Source: an uncultured Bacilli bacterium
GTDB lineage: Bacteria > Bacillota_I > Bacilli_A > RF39 > UBA660
DNA: 28,457 nucleotides
NCBI GenBank assembly: GCA_934086145.1
Contig: CAKOHV010000025.1
Span: forward strand, 1-28,457
Reading direction: 5' to 3'
Positions 6,957 through 13,773 of this stretch are shown here, in pieces. Both the position numbers and the translations under genes were made by a program. Numbering within the stretch: the stretch's first letter is position 1; each line of letters begins with the position of its first letter. The notes beneath the pieces are model-generated. The model was not told where the DNA came from. It searched no databases and saw nothing but the letters and a program-made list of their open reading frames with translations.

Positions 6957-7976
6957 TTAATTATCAAATTTATAAAAGTCATTTTTGGCGAAGGTTATGC
7001 TTACTTGGGTATACTCCCCTACTTTTGATTCTATTTTTATTTGATGACCTAGTTTAGTACAAAGATTTTTAGCAATATATAAGCCCATCCCTGTTGATTT
7101 AGTTGTTAAACGACCATTTTCGCCAGTAAAAGACTTAGTAAAAACACGAGGCAGGTCTTTTTTAGAAATACCAATGCCATTATCATAGATTATCAATGTA
7201 GTTTGAGTAGCAGATGAAATACTAGATATTCTTATTAATGATTGAACTTCTTGGTTACGATATTTAATACTATTATTAATAATTTGATTCAAAATGAATT
7301 CTAACCATTTATGATCAGTTAAAACTTTTTCATCTTGAAGATCAACTTCAAGTTTAACATTATTTTCAAGGAGATCATCCTTATTTTTTAAAGCAACATT
7401 TTTTATAATTTCACGAAGTTCTTTTTCACGAATTATGTAATCTTTTTCTGCATTTTCGCTTCTTACGTAATAAAGAATTTGGTCAATATAATTATCTAAT
7501 TTACGGATTTGAGTTAGATATTTTTTATCAAGGTCAGTTTGATGGTTATGATTTAATAAAATTAAACTAGAGATGGGTATTTTTACTTCATGAATCCACA
7601 TTTCAACATATTCTTTAAAGTCAGTAATACTTAGGTTATATTCTTTTATATCTTCAATCATAGATTTATTTATTTCGTATAAAGTTTCATAGAATATTTT
7701 GCCTTCATAAAAAGAAGGTTTAGCAATCATTTCTAAGATAAGGTATTTTTTGTCTAAGTTAGTTAGAGTGCTTGTTAAGGTATGATAAAATGAATATTTT
7801 TGAAAGTAATCATAAAAAAGATTAAATAAGGTAGTTATGGTATAGATGATTATTAAAGCAATCTTTAATTCATGACCAATTTTAAAGGCATTTAAGATTA
7901 AAATCATTATAATTAGGAAAAATAGAGAGAAAAAGATTTGGGGAATTTTATCTATTAAATATTCTTTAAACTTCAT
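6957..7976 (-). CDS. BceS-type intramembrane-sensing histidine kinase
   Basis: 339 residues. Two closely spaced membrane helices (about 12-32 and 38-58) leave almost no extracellular loop, the hallmark of intramembrane-sensing kinases that listen to a Bce-type transporter. The H-box is unusual but typical for the family: EMWIHEVKIPIS with phospho-acceptor His129. The N-box (NQIINNSIKYR) and G-boxes (DNGIGISKKD, STGMGLYIAK) are intact. Its ATG overlaps the regulator stop by 4 nt (ATGA), showing coupling. It should phosphorylate the upstream-encoded response regulator when the adjacent permease engages a peptide. Confidence 0.93.
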   Translation of the reverse strand: MKFKEYLIDKIPQIFFSLFFLIIMILILNAFKIGHELKIALIIIYTITTLFNLFYDYFQKYSFYHTLTSTLTNLDKKYLILEMIAKPSFYEGKIFYETLYEINKSMIEDIKEYNLSITDFKEYVEMWIHEVKIPISSLILLNHNHQTDLDKKYLTQIRKLDNYIDQILYYVRSENAEKDYIIREKELREIIKNVALKNKDDLLENNVKLEVDLQDEKVLTDHKWLEFILNQIINNSIKYRNQEVQSLIRISSISSATQTTLIIYDNGIGISKKDLPRVFTKSFTGENGRLTTKSTGMGLYIAKNLCTKLGHQIKIESKVGEYTQVSITFAKNDFYKFDN

Positions 7977-8635
7977 AATAAACGATACCCTTCTTTTTTA
8001 CGAGTTTCGATTTTATCATCTAAATTCAACTCCTTTAATTTACTTCGTAAGCGACTAATATTAACGGTTAGAGCATTATCATTGATAAATTCATCATTAT
8101 TCCATAAATCAGTCATTAAATCATCGCGGGTTACAATACGACCACGATTATTTAAAAGAAAAGTAAAAATTATCATTTCATTTTTAGTTAATTCAATTAT
8201 TTTATCGTTACGTTGTAAGAGACCTTTGGAAGTATTGACAATTACATCATCATAGAACATATTATCCCAGACTTGTTCCATACGCTTAAAAATATTTTGG
8301 ATTCGCAAAAGTAAGATAGTGGGATTGTATGGTTTAGTAATGTAATCATCAGCACCATAGGAAATAGAAAGAGCTTCATCAAGCTCACTAGCTCGGCTGG
8401 TAACCATGATAATTGGCGTATTAATTTCTTTGCGTAAGTTTTTTAAGACAATTTCCCCATTTTCATTAGGAATATTGATATCTAAAAGAATTAAATCAGC
8501 TTTTAGTTTTAATATTTGTTCTTTTAAATTAGTAAAATTTTCAATAATGAGAACTTTATATCCAGAATTTTCTAATAAAGTTTTTAATTCATGACGAATT
8601 GTAAGTTCATCTTCAATAATTAATATTTTTTTCAT
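7973..8635 (-). CDS. BceR-type OmpR/PhoB response regulator
   Basis: 220 residues. The receiver domain (1-115) has acidic Glu8/Asp9, phospho-acceptor Asp52 (LILLDINIP) and a conserved Lys in YITKPYNP. The winged-helix DNA-binding domain (about 125-220) ends with the recognition helix region TVNISRLRSKLKEL. It is first in the regulator-kinase unit, with SD AGAGGA 6-7 nt before ATG. It is the likely binder of the TTACA-N4-TGTAA boxes at 6927 and 8724, so it probably activates the transporter operon and possibly itself. Confidence 0.93.
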   Translation of the reverse strand: MKKILIIEDELTIRHELKTLLENSGYKVLIIENFTNLKEQILKLKADLILLDINIPNENGEIVLKNLRKEINTPIIMVTSRASELDEALSISYGADDYITKPYNPTILLLRIQNIFKRMEQVWDNMFYDDVIVNTSKGLLQRNDKIIELTKNEMIIFTFLLNNRGRIVTRDDLMTDLWNNDEFINDNALTVNISRLRSKLKELNLDDKIETRKKEGYRLL

Positions 8636-8723
8636 ATAAATTCCTCTTATAACCTAGAGCAAATATTTTTATAATATAAGCTCTTTTTATGTATATTTTA
8701 TCATGAGTTAGTTCTTTTAAATA

Positions 8724-8737
8724 TTACATTTTTGTAA
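8724..8737. promoter_or_regulatory. BceR-type operator in front of the regulator-kinase unit
   Basis: TTACA-TTTT-TGTAA, identical in layout to the box before the transporter genes; both continue GGT on the plus strand. Candidate minus-strand -10 hexamers lie at 8695-8700 (TAAAAT) and 8671-8676 (TATTAT). Autoregulation is inferred. Confidence 0.65.
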
Positions 8738-8760
8738 GGTATGATAAATGTTAACGAAAA

Positions 8761-8783
8761 AAATGTAACAATCTGTTACATTT
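8761..8783 (-). terminator. Terminator of the sirtuin operon
   Basis: AAATGTAACA and TGTTACATTT form a perfect 10-bp stem with a 3-nt loop, followed on the minus strand by further T (seven in all). It lies 38 nt beyond the sirtuin stop. Because the stem contains everted TGTAA/TTACA half-sites, it could also bind the neighbouring response regulator. Confidence 0.7.
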
Positions 8784-8820
8784 AGTTAAAAATTAGTTAA
8801 AAGAAATTTTAAGCAATAAA

Positions 8821-9663
8821 TTATTGTCCGGAATGAAGTTTAGCGATTGCTAAGGAACAATCTTCTTTTAAAGAAATAAAATTATTTTTTAATTCATAGA
8901 TGGTTTCCAAAGAATTATTATTTATTCTAATTAAAGTAATATTTTTATAAGTACTAGCTAATTGTTCAAAAGGAAATCTGATTATACCTGGTGTATTAAA
9001 ACCAACGCCTAGTTCTAGTAAAACTATTTTTTTATTAAGGTTATTATTTAGAAAATTTTCGTATGCTTGATTTAAATTATGCCAATTTTGATCTTCAACA
9101 AAATAATCATCTTTTCGAATATTTATAGTCATTTCTTGGCCACAGATAGGACAATAAGGTACTAAGTTATGGGAAACTTTTAAGTTATCTTTAGAAAGTA
9201 ACATTTGTTTTACCATGTTAGTGTTATCATATGTTTTGGAATGACAAGCAACCGAACATTGTATTTTGTTATAGCTTCCTTGAACTTCAAAAACTTTCTT
9301 GGGATTAAAACCAGCTTTTAAAAATTGGCCATCAACATTAGTTGTTATAACAAAATACTCTTTATCTTGGACGATTTTTAAAAGGTTTTGATATGTTTTA
9401 AAAGATGGTTTAGAAATATAGGAATAATTGATGTGCTTAGCCCAGTAGCTCCATCGTTCTTCTGGTTTGTTAAATTCATAAAAACTTGAAGTGTACATAT
9501 CGGTCATTCCATAGGCTTTAACTAGTTCGGGAAAGTACTTTTTAAAAGAAGATGGTGAATAATCAAGGCCCGCAGAGGCTGATAAACCAGCTCCTGCTCC
9601 TATAATAATGGCATCTGCTTCATTAATTAATTTTTTTATTTGTAAACATTTTTTGGTATTCAT
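8821..9663 (-). CDS. Class M sirtuin (SirTM), protein ADP-ribosyltransferase
   Basis: 280 residues from the ATG at 9663, chosen because GGAAGTGA lies 6-7 nt upstream; a longer frame to 9687 lacks an SD. NAD-binding motif GAGAGLSASAGLDY (22-35) and TTNVD (107-111) identify a Sir2 fold. The usual catalytic His of the HG motif is Gln128 (EVQGS), as in the macrodomain-linked class M, in which this Asn/Gln pair supports protein mono-ADP-ribosylation rather than deacylation. Zinc ligands are Cys136, Cys140, Cys171 and Cys174. The class-typical ELGVGFNTPGIIRFPF is at 217-232. The gene overlaps the macrodomain gene by 41 nt. Known SirTM operons also carry a GcvH-like target and a lipoate ligase; neither is in this window, so the target here is unknown. 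Confidence 0.93.
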   Translation of the reverse strand: MNTKKCLQIKKLINEADAIIIGAGAGLSASAGLDYSPSSFKKYFPELVKAYGMTDMYTSSFYEFNKPEERWSYWAKHINYSYISKPSFKTYQNLLKIVQDKEYFVITTNVDGQFLKAGFNPKKVFEVQGSYNKIQCSVACHSKTYDNTNMVKQMLLSKDNLKVSHNLVPYCPICGQEMTINIRKDDYFVEDQNWHNLNQAYENFLNNNLNKKIVLLELGVGFNTPGIIRFPFEQLASTYKNITLIRINNNSLETIYELKNNFISLKEDCSLAIAKLHSGQ

Positions 9664-10396
9664 CGTAATCACTTCCACTAAAAACATTAAAAATTACTTT
9701 TATATTAGATTTATACTTATTGAGCGTTTCTTTAACTGCTTTATATGCAATTAGTTTAGCTTGAGCAATGGGATAAGCAAATAAACCGGTTGAGATACAA
9801 GGAATGGCAATGGAATGATAGTTATTTTTAATAGCATATTCTAAGGTGTTTTTATAGCAATTTGATAAAGCAAGTTCATCTTCAAGAGTTGGTTCAGTTA
9901 TTATTTGGGGACCAACGGTGGTAATAATTTTTTGACAAGGTAAGTTATAAGCATTACAGACAATAAAATCCCCTGTTTTTATTTTTTGACCTTGTAAAAT
10001 TTGCTGACATTCAAGACGTAAACGCATACCAGCGGCTGTATGAATCACATTATCGATACATAAATGTTGAGGATTAAAACAACCTAGACCATCTTCGTTA
10101 CCAGCATTGACAATACAATCACATTTTAAAGTAGTTATATCGCCTTGCCACAAAATGATATGGGGTTCAATTTCTAACAAGTTATTAACATCAGTTATTT
10201 CTTTCTCTAATTGTTCTAATTTTAAATATTGACCTTCTTTGTTTAAAATGGTTTCGCTAAGTGGTATGGGAAATCTTGTATTAACAAGGGCTTTATATAA
10301 TTGTTTTAGTTCTTGATATGAAGTTGGTATTTTTAAATTATAGTCTCGTTCATTTAGGAGATATTGAATAATTTCTTTTAATAAGTGTTCTTTCAT
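9623..10396 (-). CDS. Zn-dependent macrodomain protein (ADP-ribosyl hydrolase)
   Basis: 257 residues. A helical N-terminal part (1-75) precedes the macrodomain. Motifs: QGDITTLKCDCIVNAGN (84-100), GCFNPQHLCIDNVIHTAAG (105-123) with a Cys-His-Cys zinc set (Cys106, His111, Cys113), and the phosphate loop PCISTGLFAYP. This matches the zinc-containing macrodomains that remove SirTM-made ADP-ribose in streptococci and staphylococci. The start codon overlaps the HxlR stop by one base (TAATG), and the end overlaps the sirtuin gene, so writer, eraser and regulator are one coupled operon. It probably acts in the cytoplasm on a modified protein. Confidence 0.93.
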   Translation of the reverse strand: MKEHLLKEIIQYLLNERDYNLKIPTSYQELKQLYKALVNTRFPIPLSETILNKEGQYLKLEQLEKEITDVNNLLEIEPHIILWQGDITTLKCDCIVNAGNEDGLGCFNPQHLCIDNVIHTAAGMRLRLECQQILQGQKIKTGDFIVCNAYNLPCQKIITTVGPQIITEPTLEDELALSNCYKNTLEYAIKNNYHSIAIPCISTGLFAYPIAQAKLIAYKAVKETLNKYKSNIKVIFNVFSGSDYDEYQKMFTNKKIN

Positions 10397-10710
10397 TAGT
10401 GGTCCTTATATTTAAGTCCAAATTCTTTCATCATATCAAGAACACTTTTAAGTTCCATGCCTTTTTCCGTTAGTGAATATTCAACCTTTGGTGGAACAAC
10501 AGGATAAACTTTTCTTTTAACGATACCATCTTTTTCTAAGTCTTTTAAATTTTGAGTTAAGACTTTAGCCGAAATGCCCACAACTGAGCGATTTAATTCA
10601 TTGTATCTTTTTGTACCAGTAATTAAGTCTCTTAAAATTAGGACTTTCCATTTATTAGAAATAATTGAAGCAGTATATTCAACTGGACAATTTGTATAAG
10701 TTTTAGGCAT
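10396..10710 (-). CDS. HxlR-family transcriptional regulator
   Basis: 104 residues, full length for the family. It opens CPVEYTASIISNKWKVLILR and continues RYNELNRSVVGISAKVLTQN, the typical winged-HTH layout, then a GIVKRKVYP wing and PKVEYSLTEKG. Cys8 near the N-terminus is the position that in some relatives (YodB, HypR) senses electrophiles or oxidants. SD GGAAGTGA lies 6 nt before ATG. It is first in an operon with the macrodomain and sirtuin genes. A near-identical box overlaps its own promoter and that of the MBL-like gene upstream, so it probably controls both. Confidence 0.93.
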   Translation of the reverse strand: MPKTYTNCPVEYTASIISNKWKVLILRDLITGTKRYNELNRSVVGISAKVLTQNLKDLEKDGIVKRKVYPVVPPKVEYSLTEKGMELKSVLDMMKEFGLKYKDH

Positions 10711-10729
10711 AATATCACTTCCTAGCTTT

Positions 10730-10779
10730 ATTTTAACATTATGTAGTAAAGATGGTAAGTACGCACTTTTTGGTAAGTA
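10730..10779 (-). promoter_or_regulatory. Promoter and operator of the HxlR-macrodomain-sirtuin operon
   Basis: Minus strand: TTACCA (10753-10758), 17-nt spacer, extended -10 TGTTAAAAT (TAAAAT 10730-10735). Overlapping the -35 is AAGTACGCACTTTTTGG (10757-10773, plus strand), flanked by direct repeats GGTAAGTA at 10754-10761 and 10772-10779, 18 bp apart. AAGTAYGCACTTTTT recurs at 11681 before the MBL-like gene. Confidence 0.65.
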
Positions 10780-10782
10780 TAA

Positions 10783-10808
10783 AATAAGTGAATTCTACTT
10801 CACTTATT
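10783..10808 (-). terminator. Terminator overlapping the MBL-like stop codon
   Basis: AATAAGTGAA (10783-10792) and TTCACTTATT (10799-10808) form a perfect 10-bp stem with a 6-nt loop, and TTATAC follows on the minus strand. The stem includes the stop codon of the MBL-like gene. Confidence 0.6.
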
Positions 10809-11601
10809 CATTGTTAGAGAAAAAATAATTAGCGGTCATTTCTAGGTAATTGATACCACTATAATTAGGATATTCTTTTTTTACTTTTTCAATCATTTCA
10901 TCTTTGGTGCTACAAGTACTAGCAATGTTTAATATGTCTTTAATATAAGATATTTTAGTATTAACAGCATTTATTGCTTCAGGGATGTAATGTGATGTTA
11001 AGATTAAATTATAATCTTTTTTTAGATAGCTATCTAAAGTTTCTAGCATAGCATTAGCATGATTAACACCGGCAATAATAGAATGACAATCACTACCTAA
11101 CATATGAGTATATAGACAATTTATTTCAGGAATCTCAATATCAAAGGCTTCACTAGTAGGAATTATATTAAGGGTCATATCAGCAATAGTAAGATAACCA
11201 TCATTAATATAATCAGTTACATTATGAATATTATTATCGAAAGATTGACCGAAAGCTTTAGTAAAGTTATCAATTAAAGTCTTCCCTCCTCCTTCATGAC
11301 CATATTCATCGGCGGAATGAGTGGCATATTTTTTATTATCTTTTAAGAAAGTTGCCCCACTCATATGGTAAGAAAGTAACATGCCAGATATCTTACTATT
11401 CAAAGTTTTTAAATATGATTCTAGTTCAGTGATGTTATCATAAAAAGCTGGTGATTCAATAACGATTATTTGGTTATTTTTTTCTAACATGATAACTTGA
11501 TCATTCATTTGGTCATGAGTATCATAGTTATGTATTTTTATATTTCCAAAGTCATAGATGATGACTTCTCCTTTATTTAATTTTATTTTAGTATTTTTCA
11601 T
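10804..11601 (-). CDS. MBL-fold-like protein with degenerate metal motif
   Basis: 265 residues. The overall pattern (MLEKNNQIIVIESPAFYDNI, KISGMLLSYHMSGATFL, YLTIADMTLNIIPT, YTHMLGSDCHSIIAG, LILTSHY) follows the order of a metallo-beta-lactamase fold. The canonical HxHxDH is replaced by SYHMSG, so two or more metal ligands are missing or moved; other His residues are in HSADEYGHEGG, YTHML, DCHS and TSHY. Enzymatic function cannot be assigned, and the protein could bind a single metal or act on a different substrate. Start supported by AAGGAG 7-8 nt upstream. The promoter box is shared with the HxlR operon, pointing to co-regulation with the ADP-ribosylation cassette. Confidence 0.7.
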   Translation of the reverse strand: MKNTKIKLNKGEVIIYDFGNIKIHNYDTHDQMNDQVIMLEKNNQIIVIESPAFYDNITELESYLKTLNSKISGMLLSYHMSGATFLKDNKKYATHSADEYGHEGGGKTLIDNFTKAFGQSFDNNIHNVTDYINDGYLTIADMTLNIIPTSEAFDIEIPEINCLYTHMLGSDCHSIIAGVNHANAMLETLDSYLKKDYNLILTSHYIPEAINAVNTKISYIKDILNIASTCSTKDEMIEKVKKEYPNYSGINYLEMTANYFFSNNE

Positions 11602-11653
11602 TTTTTAACTCCTTCTTGCAAAGATATGAGCGCTCTTTTTCTTTGTTAGCTTA

Positions 11654-11710
11654 ATTATAAAAAAAGACAAAAGAAAAAGGAAGTATGCACTTTTTTGTTA
11701 CATACTTACC
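11654..11710 (-). promoter_or_regulatory. Promoter and HxlR-type operator of the MBL-like gene
   Basis: TATAAT -10 at 11654-11659 (minus strand). The expected -35 position (11677-11682) is overlapped by AAGTATGCACTTTTTTG (11681-11697). CATACTTACC (11701-11710) is an inverted copy of GGTAAGTA. The 17-base element differs from that at 10757 by one base and one extra T. Confidence 0.65.
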
Positions 11711-11733
11711 TTTGAGAATAAATTAAGATATTT

Positions 11734-12348
11734 TCAGTCATTCTTGTTAATAACTTTTCTTTGCCAGCTACGTTGTTGACATTTAGGACATTTCATATAT
11801 CTTGTTCGGTTAATATGAGCTGCTAAAAAAACACTAGAATAAGTTGGAATATACTTATGATGGCATTTTTGACATTCGTAGTACCCGGCTTGTTGCTCGA
11901 TTCTTAAAGCTAGAAGACAGATCATAAAAACAAAGATTGTTAAAGGAATGAGAATTAGGGCACTAAGTTTTTCCGATAAATCGTTTAAAATAACAATCAT
12001 TACAAGCGTCATATAAATAAAGAGTGTTAACGACGTTATAATGGTCTCAGTTCTTAGTAATCTTTTATCAGCTTCCTCCTTTAGTTTTTGCATAGCTAAT
12101 AAATTTTGTTCAGCTTTTTCATGGTAATTATTCATATCAACTTTTTCTCCACTAAATAGATCATTTATAGTAATATTTAAAATTTCACATAAAGCAGGCA
12201 TGGTCCCTGAATCTGGTAAGCATAGGCCATTTTCCCATTTGGAAATTGCCCGATCAGTAATATTTAACTTTTCAGCTAATTCGCTCTGAGTAAGTTGCTT
12301 TTTTTTACGACATTGACTAATAAACTTACCTATTTTAATTTGATCCAT
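11734..12348 (-). CDS. XRE-family HTH protein with two membrane helices and zinc ribbon
   Basis: 204 residues in three parts. An N-terminal XRE/Cro HTH (5-62; TQSELAEKLNITDRAISKWE) is followed by a charged linker (70-100). Two membrane helices (about 103-121 and 128-148) form a hairpin. The C-terminal zinc ribbon has CQKC (about 158-161) and CPKC (about 187-190). This layout is common in Firmicutes and suggests a membrane-tethered regulator or sensor with both ends in the cytoplasm; the target genes are unknown. The start has AAGGAG 9 nt upstream. The stop is TGA, useful evidence that TGA is not read as Trp here. Confidence 0.85.
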   Translation of the reverse strand: MDQIKIGKFISQCRKKKQLTQSELAEKLNITDRAISKWENGLCLPDSGTMPALCEILNITINDLFSGEKVDMNNYHEKAEQNLLAMQKLKEEADKRLLRTETIITSLTLFIYMTLVMIVILNDLSEKLSALILIPLTIFVFMICLLALRIEQQAGYYECQKCHHKYIPTYSSVFLAAHINRTRYMKCPKCQQRSWQRKVINKND

Positions 12349-12432
12349 ATAGTTTAACTCCTTTCTTGTAATAACTATAGATTAAAGAAAGAATATTGAA
12401 CACGAACTAAAAGTTGAGTTGATATTTTTTTG

Positions 12433-13372
12433 TTAGTTTAGATGATTGATATGTTCGGTATCTATTAAGGGGGACGTGATGAGTTCATGACTTTCTAAAT
12501 CCTCTTTATGCATAGCAACCGCATTAATTTGATGATTATTGTAGGTAGTATAATAATAGATTCCTTGGGTGGCATTAATGCAGGAAGTATAAATAGTTAT
12601 CTCGTATTCATTTTCTTTGACTTCACAACAACCTCTGACTTGTTCAACAGTATTTAAGATATGAAAAAATTGGTTAACACTAGCAACTTCATTACGAGAT
12701 GAAACTGAGTTGGTTTTAACAAATAAAGCACGAATAAATCGTGATTGGGATGATATATCACCAGGAAGGCCTAAAGCTCCTAAGCCCCTACTATATAAAT
12801 CTACGTTTTGACCAAAGGTATTTTGGGGATTTTTATTTGTTAAGTGACGATAGTTGTTTAATGCAAATAATTGTTTATCAAAAGATGGATTGTTAGTTAA
12901 AACGCCGACTGGGTTATCATAAATTTTTAAACCTTTTAGAAACGGCTTCAACGACAATCGATTGGTTTTGATCGGCGATTAACCAATGTAACTGAGCAAC
13001 ATGATAAGATGATGAAAATGCTTCATTGGTTATATTAGTCTCTTTAAGTAAAGCTTTAACTTCAGAAATATTTTGACATTGACTTAAAAGCCAAGGAATA
13101 AATTCAAATTGAGCAATATTATTTTTATTAATGGTCGGTTATTGATAGGAAGCATTACCTACAAAATTTAAACCAGCAATGCCAAGTCCACTTTCATTTA
13201 CAGCTTCGTAAAATAAAGGGTAATTGTCAGTAACATGAGCCATTCCAATAATAGCATAGTGATTATTCATTGTTTTAGTACGACGATATTTTATGGGGTA
13301 ATTACGAGGAACAACGGTGATTTTTTTGCCATAATAAAAATTATCTGTTTGATATGTGATAGCTGTACACAG
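12433..13372 (-). pseudogene. Bile salt hydrolase / penicillin V acylase family pseudogene
   Basis: A choloylglycine-hydrolase-type protein is readable along the whole region but with four lesions. (1) The start is CTG (13370-13372), with a perfect GGAGGT 8 nt upstream; the next codons read C-T-A-I-T-Y, so the nucleophile Cys codon survives. (2) About ten residues that normally follow YYG, including the active-site Arg and Asp (RNLD motif), are deleted before KITVVPRNYP. (3) An in-frame TAA lies at 13139-13141 (NASYQ-stop-PTINKNN). (4) A +1 shift near 12932-12937 moves VVEAVSK into GLKIYDNPVGVLTNNPSF. The remainder is intact to the stop, including NNP and SRFIRA with the conserved Asn and Arg. 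The product would deconjugate bile salts or cleave N-acyl homologues. Multiple independent lesions make assembly error an unlikely explanation. Confidence 0.9.
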
Positions 13373-13404
13373 AACAAAAGACCTCCTTCAATTTTATTAA
13401 ATAT

Positions 13405-13434
13405 ATAATAACATGAAAGAAGTTTAAGATACAA
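13405..13434 (-). promoter_or_regulatory. Surviving promoter of the choloylglycine-hydrolase pseudogene
   Basis: Minus strand: TTGTAT (13429-13434), 18-nt spacer, TATTAT (13405-13410), about 20 nt before the GGAGGT. Confidence 0.45.
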
Positions 13435-13601
13435 TTTTTATATTATTTTTGCTTTTCTCTATATCTAAGTGGCAAGCACTTTTCTTTTTTTTATTCCGAA
13501 AAGTCAATTTAAAACTAGTTACTAATAGTCATAATTTCACTTCTAAGTATTGTATAATTTAAATTCATACTATCATCTCTCAGTTTTATATTAAATAAAA
13601 A
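13435..13601. other. Intergenic stretch, no confident gene
   Basis: Two minor signals only. Minus-strand ATG at 13568 starts a 17-codon frame (MNLNYTILRSEIMTISN, stop at 13515) behind a GAGAGATGAT SD; it may be the stump of a lost gene. On the plus strand AAGTG-GCAAG-CACTT (13467-13481) plus a T-rich tail looks like a weak terminator with no gene before it. Confidence 0.35.
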
Positions 13602-13642
13602 AGCAACATCACTACTTACAATTAGTTTGTAGTATTGTCGCT
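13602..13642 (-). terminator. Terminator downstream of the giant nucleotidyltransferase gene
   Basis: On the minus strand AGCGACAATACTAC pairs with GTAGTGATGTTGCT (one A-A mismatch, two G-U pairs) and is followed by TTTTTTATTT. It lies about 130 nt past the stop, and nothing coding lies between. Confidence 0.75.
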
Positions 13643-13773
13643 TAAATATGTTCAGAATGTTTTTAATTCATTGTAAACTGATATTGGCTTGGCTATTATC
13701 GTAGTTGGTTACTACATTTTCTAATAGATAGTTTTTTCAATTTTTTTCTTTACTGACTTTTTTATTGAATAAA

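Noticed and set aside
11628..11635. GAGCGCTC palindrome in the leader of the MBL-like gene
   Set aside because: It is only 8 bp with no repeat elsewhere in the nearby promoters, so likely chance.
11734..12348. Mollicute-type genetic code (TGA read as Trp)
   Set aside because: TGA ends this gene at the expected point and Trp residues elsewhere are TGG.
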